Source of the DNA: Dinochytrium kinnereticum
Taxonomy: Eukaryota; Chytridiomycota; Chytridiomycetes; Chytridiales; Chytridiaceae
Assembly (NCBI GenBank): GCA_027604005.1
Contig: JADGJT010000364.1
Location: 1-22,574 of the forward strand
Direction of reading: 5' to 3'
Length of the DNA stretch: 22,574 nt
The notes below the pieces were generated by a model. The model did no database searches and was not told the DNA's origin. It saw only the letters and a program-made list of their open reading frames with translations. Below, piece after piece: positions 9,126 through 19,259 of the stretch; the first letter of the stretch is position 1; every line of letters begins with the position of its first letter. The translations under genes were made by a program, and so were the position numbers.

Positions 9126-12100
9126 CTATGCATTTTCCACCAAAAACCTTGCCTCTACCTCTTTCCTCCATACTTCTTCCCAATTACTACCTATTCCATC
9201 ACCATCTATACCCACACCCCAATATCGAGAAATCTCTCTTTCCCTGTCTTCTGTTAAGCAATCCCTAAAGTACCTCAGATATCGATCCTCCTCTTCCAAC
9301 CCAAACCCTCGTGTGCCCCGATTTCTTAAGCCCCTCAAACGATTGGAACTTCGACGTGATGGAGCGCTAAACGGTGTTTCCTCGAAGTCATTGTCGCTGG
9401 GGTCGCAGGTTGCGATTTCATCCACATCCAATAACAGAGATGTTTTGCATGCGGCAATCTGCTGCGTGACTTCGCCTTCTTGTAAAGTGCGCGCGCTGTG
9501 TGCTAGATCGACACCATCAGCAAAATCCATGATAGGGCCATTTTCGCAAGAAAAATGGTGGTTTGACATGCCAGACTGGTCTCGAACTTCGATAGTATCA
9601 ATACTACTGTGAGATTTTACGAGGCTGGCGTCACTTTCCAATGGCTTTCCTGATCCGTTTACATCACGAGAAAGCTTGGCAGCATCTTTAGCGTTGACGT
9701 CGTCACGGCACATGCTAACAACGAGAGGGAGAACCTCGTTATAATAAGAAGTCGGACGGCCGAAGGGCCAAAGAGCTGACACTAGCTCTGGCGCGATGAG
9801 AGCAGCCCGTCTTAAATGAAATATAAATAAGCAAGGAAGTCAAGTAAGAGAAAGAAGGGCGAAAATGCGAAGAATTGCACCTTTTGTACCCCGGATTATC
9901 CGTTATGCCGTTTTCAATATCAAAACCATCCGAAGAAGCCCTTCTGATTGCCTCGTCTACACTTCCATAGGTCTCTGCATCATTTTTAGATGCATGTGCA
10001 ATTGCTCGCAACTTTCTAATCGCATGAACCCGCAGAATCTTATCAGCAAAAGACCGAACTCCGCCATCATTGGCCAGAAGGCCAAGAATGGCGGTGCGGG
10101 CACTCTCATGGTTCGAAGATAAGGGCTTCGTAATAGTGTGAGAGAAGATTGTCGGAAAATCATCTGAAGAAGGATCCTCCTCGTCACGTTGCGGGTAAAC
10201 GTCAGGATCTTCAAGCTTCAGAAAAGAGAATGAAAAATTCAGTCCTGTCTGATACGCAACACAAAAAAAAGAGAGCTAGGAGAAAGTTGAAAAAGTCAAG
10301 CTTACCTGCAGGATTGCTAACTGATTCACAGCAAAATCCCTGTCAAGCCGCGCTAAATCAGTTGCGAAGTTCGCAAAAGCATCCAAAAACTCAACGCTAG
10401 CATCCGGGGCTTCGTTAACGCAAACATTATCATTTTTGAAGCCGCATTCATTCTCATTCACCGCATTGGTCGCTTCACTTCGACTTACAATTCGAAAAGA
10501 CAACTCAAAATCCTCTTCACAGCTCTGCCTTTCATTCTTAGCCACAATTCTGAAGCATCTACCACACGGATCATCCCCATGGATACGACTCCCAGCCCAG
10601 GTTTGAGCGGCTAGAATAGAATTCCTGATGTCTACCCTGGTCTTTTTGCACAGGGCCGCAACATCGTCAGGGTCTATCCATACACCCTCGCATAACAGTA
10701 GCAGGTGGATGTAACATCTAGCCTCCCGTTGCAGTGGCCGAGAGAAATGAAGGGGCATCGTGGAGCGCTGAAGTGACGAAAGAAGGGTAGAAGTCGGAAT
10801 GTGCGGGTTCTGTTCAATAAGGGGATCGTCTTTTTTGGCGACGTGTTAGAGATACTCATGCATCAGGAATTATGAATTCATACCATTGCAAGTCAAAACG
10901 ATTGGCCTTTTGCTCCCTTCAATGAGTGAGAGCACAGTACCCCAAAATCCCTTATCCTGTCTAAATAGCACATCGGCTTCCTCGATTAAGATAAGCGAGG
11001 GCTTCGTCGAGAGTTCCGATAACCGTGACGCTGTCTGAAAAATCTGACGGTCTGGAGGCAAAGGCTCGACGGCTCCAGGGTAAGGCTTATAAATAGGAGT
11101 GGCGGTACTTAGGTTTTGAGTAATGGGAGTATCGGCATCATCAAGCGTATATGAGCGTCGTTGGGATCGTTTCCTTGCCTTCCTTTGCGGAGCATTCTCA
11201 ACATCACTATATCCGAATTCCTCATTGAGTTCTAGCATCTCAGTCCCAGCTTCCTGGTCAATGGGAACTTGGAAGCTTTTTTTGGGGGGTATCGGATTTT
11301 GCATTAATAGTCCCTTAAGCTCATCCACAGTTTCAATATCAATCGTATCCAATTCAATAGCTTTTTCGGATTCCGCTTTCTTCTCGGCTTCTTCAGCAAG
11401 CTCGACGCCGGACTCAAAAGCTGCCCTCTTCCCTCTACCCCTTCGGCTAGATCTCCTCTTACGGTCTTTATCCGGCTTCTCAATATACTTCTTCTCTAGC
11501 TTTCCGCTTTGCGACACAGGCATCCCCAAAGCTTCTATATCTATATCCTTCAAGGAAGCCTCAAGAGCAGCCTTTAGCTCTTCATCCTCCTTCGTTTCTA
11601 AGTCCGACTTTACTTTAGCCCTGGACCACATAGACTTCCAAATATCCACCTTTTTTTTCGCAACCTCCCCAGTCGCCAAACTTGGAGCAGCACATGGCCC
11701 AGTGGAAGCCGCTGCCACAAGCCCATGGCTTTGCGTAGCCTCCTCGAGCGCTATCGTAATGTCCTTTCCAGACCGCCGCTGTCCAGCATTTACTTCTACG
11801 ATGTGGTACCCACATTCAAAAGCTGCCGCTCGCACCGCTGCCGTTCTTCCACTCCCTGGAGGACCAATAAGCCGCAGGTGGAGAGCAGCGCCAGTCTTTG
11901 GCGTCTTTCTCGCCCTTTTCGTCCGCTTGGCTTTTGGCTCATCTTCGACAACAAAGTCAGAGTCATCAAGAAATTCCTCACATGGTTCAGACGCCTCGGA
12001 CGGGGTGTAGTCCGCGCTCGAGTCACTATCGTAAGCGTTCCGCCTTCTCCTTTTCCGATTATGCCTTGATGACCTCCGGCACGTCTCATTAGTTCCGGTT

Positions 12101-14471
12101 GCAGCCGGCTCAATAGGATCCTCCCCAGAGTTTCCTGTGGAACTAACGGCATCCTTTTTTCCACTCCAAATCTGAAGCCACTCCTTCACGGACAAAGCTG
12201 CAAAGGCATTTTCAGACCCGAGAATATGGATGCTGCGCTGTGGGCGATATCGCTCCGTCCAAGCATCACCGCGGGCCGATTCATTGATTTGCGAATCTGA
12301 TCTCTCCAAAGAAGCCACGAATAGTTGGTTGACTAGAAGCGTGCAGGAATCAGCGGACAATGTGTCTCCATAGAGATTTTCGAGGAGTTCACGTAAAGCA
12401 GATGCAGAAATCTTTACCGATGAGAAGTTGTGACCCGGCTCTTTTGCCAAACTAAGTACGCTAACTGGCGCTGATTGAGCTGTAGCATGAGAGGAGCTAG
12501 TGGGATCAACAGTCGGAATTTTCCACACAGGCTTCGATGCCCGAGATGAATCACTAGCCTGAGGCAAAGATCTTAATGCAAACGGTAATCTCGGCGAATC
12601 TGCCGACGCATAAGGGTAACTAGGTCTTGGAACGTGAGCATTCCACTTATTAGGGAATACGAGAGAGTCGGTCCCAAACTCCGTCGACCGGCTGGAGCAT
12701 GGTGTAAGGTTATGAGCAAACGCCACAGCTCCCGGCCGCCTCTGAAAGAATGCATTGACGACCCTGTTCTCATCTCCTACAGCAGCATGAAGGCGAGTAG
12801 CATCTCTGACACATTCCCTCACCCGGTCCTCATTTAGATACTTGGTTCTGAGACGTCTTTGATGAGCGGTTAAGAAGAAGGGATTGGCAGTTTTAATATA
12901 CGCTGGATCGTCGCGCTGCTGGTCGAGGATGGACGGCTTAACGCTTTGAAGCGCTTGATTTTTACCGATAGGAGTCGCTTCTAATTTGTGTACTAAATAA
13001 GATCAGAAATAAATCAAACATTCTAGAGAAACGAACATATTTCCTCGGCTTCACCAGCAGTCATATCTTCAGAAGCCGGCTGTTTTGAAGTTTTCTTAAA
13101 CAAAGGGAAAATCTCATTCGTCGCCTGCTTCTGAGCCAATTGCTTTTTCGTCGCGGAAAGTGGTTGAAAGTCGTCTGTAAGTGTATAGCCTTTATCCACA
13201 CCAATGAGGTCGTCTTCCTCGCCTACTTGAACAACAGAATTATCTTGAACCCTCCTAGGCCTCAAGCCACGGCGCTTTATGGCCGGCTGAAAAGCATCAA
13301 AGGGCGATTCCAATATCTCAAGGTCATCCGACTTTCCACCCCCTTTTTAAGCGGTGGATGAGACGACGAACCTCATGTACAAACAAGTACATACCTTTCC
13401 GTTCTTTTTCCTTTCCCTTCCCCTCTCCCTCCTTAGACAGAGAAGCTGCAGTTGGCGCTAGGTCTAAAGCCTGGAACTCATCGCTTGTATTTGAAAAACA
13501 GGGTGTCTGAGAGTATACTCTCTCCATTACTTCCAATTTGAAACCTTCCCCTGTTTCGAGGGTCTCAGACACGAAATCTGCTTCCTTTTCAACGTTATCC
13601 TTTAGCTTGCGCTTTCTCCCAGCTTTTGTTGAAACATCCATATGCACGTCTCCAATGCCTTGTACCTCCATACATTCCTTTGGCTGTTTCGAAACCTGCT
13701 TACGTCGTTTTGTCGCCGCATCACCATCCTCCACAAAAGGTACATCATATTTCCGCGCCTTTACACTCCTCTTGTTTTTCTTCTTTTCGCCCCCATCTTC
13801 CGTCAGAACTACGTCCGCCTCCGTCTTTCCTAAGAACATGGAAGAAAGTAACTCAGAATCGCAAGAAAGCAAACATCGGAAACCAAGTGATAGAAATTAA
13901 GGCGGACAACCTTCCCCAAAGTCTTCTACTGGTGCTTCATCATACGGTGCCTTGACAGCACCCCGTTTTTGAAAAAACGGATGGATTGGTTGGGTATCCA
14001 ATCTGTTAGGCGCTTCCAGCGTAGCGTCGGACGGCGGAGCTTCGGGCACGGGATACTTCCTTTTGGACTCTTTTGTCTCCTCGACACTTTCGGGAAACTC
14101 TGCTTGAGGGTTCAACGATTTTGTCAATATGTCCATTGACAACTTAATACCAGCCACTGCAGCGCTTTTTGCGGATCGTGAAGGCCTCAGAGTTGAAGAT
14201 TCTGTTTCTTGAGAAGGAGAGACTAATGGGTTGTTTAAAAATAAAAAACAGGCAGGCATAACAGACCTTTAGAAACAGGCTCATCCCGAGATAAAATAGT
14301 AGACGCCAACTCTACTGTATCCATTGAGCCCTCCACCTCGTTTATCCTCCCAGGAAGTTCTATAGGAGACGGTTGAATAGACTTCTTGGTGAAGATAGGG
14401 GCAATACGCTGTTGCTGAGACGGAGGTTCTGCAGGTTGGACACTGGAAGGCTCTTGATGAGTCGACATCAT
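9126..14471 (-). CDS. ELG1: Elg1/ATAD5-like RFC large subunit (PCNA unloader)
   Basis: Elg1/ATAD5 replaces Rfc1 in an RFC-like complex that unloads PCNA, including modified PCNA, from chromatin. Eight exons join in frame: 14471-14267, 14222-13911, 13829-13395, 13342-13037, 12992-10884, 10829-10306, 10248-9890, 9810-9126. The product is 1644 residues (human ATAD5 is about 1840). The N-terminal third is disordered with PIP-box-like motifs near 20-27, 145-152 and 391-398. The AAA+ core has Walker A GPPGSGRT at 796-803, with Arg802 where Lys is usual. It is followed by [17 protein letters not shown] and EEATQSHGL, which are family hallmarks. Walker B is [11 protein letters not shown] (Glu1090, Glu1091), with sensor 1 in VLTCND. 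A ~285-residue charged insert between Walker A and B carries a UIM-like helix near 888-902. The lid block [18 protein letters not shown] sequence ([15 protein letters not shown]) and a divergent C terminus follow. The two start ATGs are adjacent (14471, 14468). Confidence 0.93.
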
Positions 14472-14898
14472 TATGGCCTTCAGCAAATATCAGCAGGAAG
14501 CTCTTTTTTAAAAACTAACCTACTGGTCTTTAGGTGATGGAGTAGCGTTTCGAGGCAGCGTTTATCAAACTAATATTAACATGCCCGCAGCTTCGGACAA
14601 CTAATTTTTCAATCGTGTTTGAAAGAATGACAAACTCTACATGAACCAGATACTCATGTGATATTTGAAGAATGAAAAAAATCAAAATACCCCAACATAA
14701 AAAAGAGGTACCAGCAGCAAGATGAAAAGGCATGTCCATTGGGATAAAATAAAACAAGGGTTCAAACAAATAGCACACCTTCAACAATTATTTACGAGTT
14801 TTCGGTATGCCAAAAATTCACACGCAAACTCCCTCCGCCTTCTCCCTTTCTGTTTAATCCCCCGACCGGCGCATCCAATACAACACATGAAAAGTGAT
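14472..14898. promoter_or_regulatory. Intergenic region upstream of the Elg1-like gene
   Basis: These 427 bases lie between the stop of the ZZ/EF-hand gene and the Elg1 start, both minus strand. They should contain the 3' UTR of the former and the promoter of the latter. The sequence is AT-rich. I see no gene, no canonical AATAAA and no recognisable factor site. Confidence 0.45.
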
Positions 14899-17800
14899 TC
14901 AAAAGACAGATCCAAGGGCTTCAAACCACTGCAGATAAGAATTGTCCGCCTCAACGGCCCTCCGAAACTCTTCAAGTGTGATGAATTCGTGGCTTTCAGC
15001 GTTAGCAGCAAGGAATCTAACACGCAAAAAGTAAAAAGTATTAGATTTCGACCCATCAGCACCTAAAATGAAACCAAATACAGCGACAAGAACACTTAAA
15101 AGAATAATAAAAAAAAAATAAATGATGAAATGCAAACTCACGTCTTCTCTACCATCTCCTCAATAGCATCCTGACTCATCGCCTCGACAATCGGCCATTG
15201 CTCGGCCTCCGCATAATCAACACCAGAAACACCAAACATCCCAAACTCATCAAACCCAGGGCTAACCGCCGCAATAGGCGAAGGGGGCATATCCCCACCC
15301 CCCTGATGTCGGTAACTATGCGACAAAGAATTCGTCGATCTCCTTCTCAACTGATGCTCCTGCAAGGCTCTAGTACCTCTTGCCAAAATCCCAGGCGAAG
15401 TAACCGATGAAGCGTTAGTATAACTAGCTCCCAGCAGTAGCGGTCCCCCATCACTTTCATGAGCAGACGCCGGTCGTTTTCCTCGTCGTCGATTCACATA
15501 GGAAGAGGAGGAAGAAGATTGCCCCGGGTCTTCCTTAATGAGATCATCGTCATCGTTAGGGCCGCCACTCCCTTCTATTGGGGCGGAGAAGGCTGCAGAA
15601 ACGGGTTTGGAGGCTTCATCGTCAAAGGTTTCCATCATGCCTGCTTCCATTGTTCGCACAAAGTCGCGGACGAGTTCCATAGAAAGGTAGAAGTAGGCTT
15701 TGAACATGCGATGGAGTTCGTCGCGTGAGATTAGACCGTCGCCGTCAATATCGTAGCCTTGAAAGGCGTCTGCGGAAATAAAGTCGTATTATTAATAGGG
15801 CGAAAAGAAAAGCAAAGATGCCCGCTATAGGGCTCAACAACGGTGAGAAACCTACACTTTATCCTTTCATCTAAACTCCCTTTGCAAAGAATACTCAGTC
15901 CAGACACAAGTTCCGGGAAGCTTATCAGTTTATCCTTATCCTGATCAAAGAACTCGAAAATCCGCTCTGTAATCAGGTTTTTCTCAAGTCCCAGAGGCCC
16001 TAAAGACTGCTCAAACACCTCCCTGGTGATCCCAGCCGGTCCGTTGGCAGACTCTTCAACTGTAGCAAGAGACCTAAACTGCTCATAAAATGCTTGAAGC
16101 TCGACAACATCAACTGCCAGAAAGAAGAATGAGTGTACTTTCATAGGGGATTCCACAGAAAATAAAGCAGTGTGTCTAAATAAAACCAAGGTTTAACAAG
16201 AAAAAACAGAGACACTCACAATGAGACCCAACTCCTAGCTCTCTAAACTCAACAGAAAGCAGATCACCCTCCTCAATAGCCTTCCCAGGATAAAACAAAG
16301 GAACAAGTGACCTCCTCGGATTCGCATGAGGAGGAATCGGAATGCGGATTTTAAGCACCACATGAGTCCTGGGATGAACATCGGCGGCCTCACAAGTCTC
16401 ACAAAGATCGAAATCAACGCAATGCGCGCATTTGAATCGGAAACCGCGAACGGGACTTACCCCGCAATGGTTACAGGTTATCGAGCGGTGGACGTAGCCG
16501 TCTGTCGAAAAAAGAGGGGATTGGCTTAGAGAAGATAGACGCTTGCCCAAGATATTTTGTAATTAATTATTTGAGCACACACCTTTCCGAGCCTGATCCT
16601 CTGCAATAGAATAAAGCAGATTTAACAAATTCTTACTCTCCTCGGCGTACCCTGCCGAACTCTCCTCCCCGTCATCGTCATCATCATCATCGTCATCATC
16701 GCAATCGTCATAATCCTCCTCCTCCCCCTCCTCACCACTCTCGCCACTACCAGTCGCACTCCCACTTAAATCGCTCTCTTCCTCATCACCAGAGCTCTCA
16801 TCCTCCCATCCCTCCTGATCATCCCCAGCCTCATGAACATCATCATCATCCCCAGCCACGTCCGCAACATAGGACAAATCTAAAACATCGTCAGTCGTGA
16901 TGGGCTCTTCGTGGTCAATAACGTGCGGGGAAAAGTTATCAGGGGTGGGTGAGATCACGCCAGTAATGTCGAAGTGTGGAGTGGTGGCGCTTGTAGGAGT
17001 TGTGACGATGAACGGACTTTGGAGGGTGTCGGGAAGTGGTGAAAGAGGGTAACTGGTGGCATTGGGAGATTCATTTATGGTTGGTTCACCGACGAGGATT
17101 GTGGGAGAGGCTGTAAACCATAGAAGAAAAAGAAGAAAGAAAAAAAAATAATTTAGTAGAAGCTTACCATTAAAGCAGAAACTAACTATCGAAGTATAAA
17201 AAGGACAAAGACAAAAGGAACCAACCTTCATACCCATCAGGAGAGCCAACTCCCCTATCTTCCCTCATAATCCCCCCATCTAAATCAACAGCCCAAGACA
17301 CTCTATTCCTTGCCGAAGAGGGTGTAACCGACGCGCGTTCCTCCTCCTCCACCTCATCCTTAAACGGAATACCCTCCCCCATCTCCTCTCCAAATATTTG
17401 ACCATCTGGCGACTGAATCTCAAGAGGGGATACATTACCGTCTTCGACACCAGGTGGAAGCGGCGAGGTAGCGGAAGCAGGTGGAGCAAGCAACATCGCT
17501 GTCCTAGGCGACGTTTCAGTACCATACGAAGACGAAGTCAACACTCTGTTAGAGCTTGCTTGGTTCTGTCGCGTTGTCAAATTCGATGAAGACGGTGTAG
17601 TCCCAACGTGGCGTCGACTCGTTCCACGCTGCGAGACGTCAAGTTGGAGTTGACGTCGTGGTCGACGGGCATGACCATCGTCATCAACGCCCCCAGAAGA
17701 AGGCGGAGGCATTGGGGACCCATTCCGGCGTCTTCGAACAGCCCCAGCCCTTCTCGTTCCATTCTCCCCAGTTGATGACGGAGAAACCGGTGATGCACTG

Positions 17801-18498
17801 TCAGGCGACACCATCCTCGGCCCCTCCTCATCCATTTCCCCGCTGCTTCTTCCTCTCCGTCTTCTCAACCCCCCTTCCGACGCGTCATTGCTCCTCCGAC
17901 TCCGACTTCCGATAGTCCCATCCCTAGCACCACGCCGTCGATTCCTCCTCCTCCTCCCCTCCCTCCTCCGAAGCTCCAGCTCCTCTTCCTCTAATTCCGC
18001 CTTAGCAGCCGCAGCAACAGCCGCGATTGTCGCCTCATCTCTCTCACCACCTTCCCCGTCTGCCCCCAAAGCGCTTCCCAGCAAAGCCAGCAACCTCTGA
18101 TACGCACCCCCCGCAGACCCAGCTCGAGCTCTCCTCCTCCTCCCAGCAGAGGAAGCTGAAGATGCAACCGATCCATTCCGTTTTTTGCGTCTCTTTCCCC
18201 CAGAGCCACCTCCATAAATCTCAGCAAACTCATTCCTGAGCTGTGCAAAGGAGGTGGGGAAGAGAGATCCGTTTGGGTACTTCCATAACCGAATTATAAG
18301 AAGGCCACAGGCCATTCCAGCTGCGAGGTAGGCAAAGGATCGGAGGGTTGAGAAGACGGGGGAGATGGTTGTTGAGGACGATGATGTGTTTGGGAGTTGT
18401 GGTTGGGGTGAGGAGGTTGAGGCTGCAGCTGCGGCAACAGCCACAGATCTCATGTTCGACGTAGAAGCCACAGAGAGTGGATTGGCGGAAGTGTTCAT
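14899..18498 (-). CDS. Membrane-anchored ZZ-type zinc finger and EF-hand protein
   Basis: Proposed exons are 18498-17226, 17110-16583, 16501-16220, 16113-15856, 15769-15142 and 15016-14899, giving 1028 residues. The first junction is ambiguous; a 14-base microexon variant gives 1030. There is one hydrophobic segment at about 53-70 (RSFAYLAAGMACGLLIIRLW), followed by a basic, probably cytosolic, disordered region rich in Arg, Ser and Gly. An acidic block with ten consecutive Asp precedes the ZZ finger at about 607-650, with spacing C-x2-C-x11-C-x2-C-x5-C-x2-C-x6-H-x3-H. EF-hand loops follow: DQDKDKLISFPE, DIDGDGLISRDE (canonical) and the degenerate NAESHEFITLEE near the C terminus. The protein is likely a calcium-responsive scaffold on a membrane. 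ZZ before EF-hands is the reverse of the dystrophin order. I cannot name a studied orthologue. Confidence 0.8.
16671..16714 (-). repeat. Imperfect GAY trinucleotide repeat encoding poly-Asp
   Basis: The plus strand shows runs of ATC and GTC triplets that read GAT/GAC on the minus strand. They encode an Asp tract of about a dozen residues, broken by one Cys, inside the acidic linker of the ZZ/EF-hand protein. Mixed codons show it is not a recent pure microsatellite expansion. Confidence 0.7.
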
Positions 18499-19259
18499 GA
18501 TGGGTTAAGAATGTGTTGCGGTTGCCGTCGTTTTTATCTTCTTCGCGTGGTCAAGGTTGGAAATCTATGAACTCTCAATTTCCAGCTGCCATTAAACACC
18601 AGCTTGCCAGGGATCAAAGAAGTCTCGTCTCCTTTCACAGACGGTGCGATGCTGTCAGGCCTCCGTCCCCAGAGAGCGGCTGTTCGTCGACGTGAGGCAG
18701 GTCGCGGTAGCTGACGAGGACGATAGTACCTTCTTTCTCCAGGAAAATTCTTATGGATGAATTTCGATGAGGCGAATACTGTAAAAATATTCATAAATGT
18801 AGAGGAAAAAAAGCATTTCCTCTCAGATTTAAGGTGAAGATGACGCTCTAGAAAGCACTAATGACCAGGCTAAAAAAAAAAGGACTTAATGGAAAAGCTC
18901 ATTGAGCCAACTAAAAAAGCATGGCAATACAGGACGGGGGGGGGAGTGTAAGGCTGCCCCGCTATATGAAGCCATAAACAGGAGAAATCGACTCAAGACA
19001 TGCAATCCTTAATGAAAGAAGCACTGAAAGTAAGGTGAAAAAAGCAAATGAGACTTAGTCTGCACTCGCCCATCCACACAACTCGACAACGGCAATAAAG
19101 AAAGAAAAAAGAGACGGTAGGAAATAAATGGAAAAGTGAAAATCACTAATCGCCAACGGATAGGCAGGAAGAGGTGGTCGTTGGTTATGTACAGAAGGGC
19201 ACGACGAAAAGAGAATATAGGATTTATAAAGAATTGCAAAGGGTTTTGCTCAGGTATTC
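18499..19259. promoter_or_regulatory. Intergenic region between the bZIP and ZZ/EF-hand genes
   Basis: These 761 bases hold the 3' UTR of the bZIP gene (right part) and the promoter of the ZZ/EF-hand gene (left part), both minus strand. 18600-18740 is GC-rich and 18780-19240 is A-rich on the plus strand. A run of nine G occupies 18936-18944. An 86-codon minus-strand frame at 18534-18794 lacks protein-like features and is not called. Confidence 0.45.

Noticed and set aside
10249..10305. A 30-base intron (ending CCTAG) as an alternative between Elg1 exons 6 and 7
   Set aside because: It keeps the frame but is shorter than any other inferred intron. The 57-base version ending TATCAG also keeps the frame and was preferred.
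11123..12010. 295-codon plus-strand open frame
   Set aside because: It is antisense to the Lys/Glu/Arg-rich insert of the Elg1-like AAA+ exon. Its Ser/Phe-rich product is what reverse-reading such codons gives, and the minus strand carries clear family motifs.
17888..18239. Ser- and Pro-rich plus-strand frames
   Set aside because: Shadows of the Arg/Gly/Ser-rich first exon of the ZZ/EF-hand gene.
18534..18794. 86-codon minus-strand frame upstream of the ZZ/EF-hand gene
   Set aside because: It ends before that gene's ATG, has no recognisable domain and probably reflects GC-rich promoter sequence.
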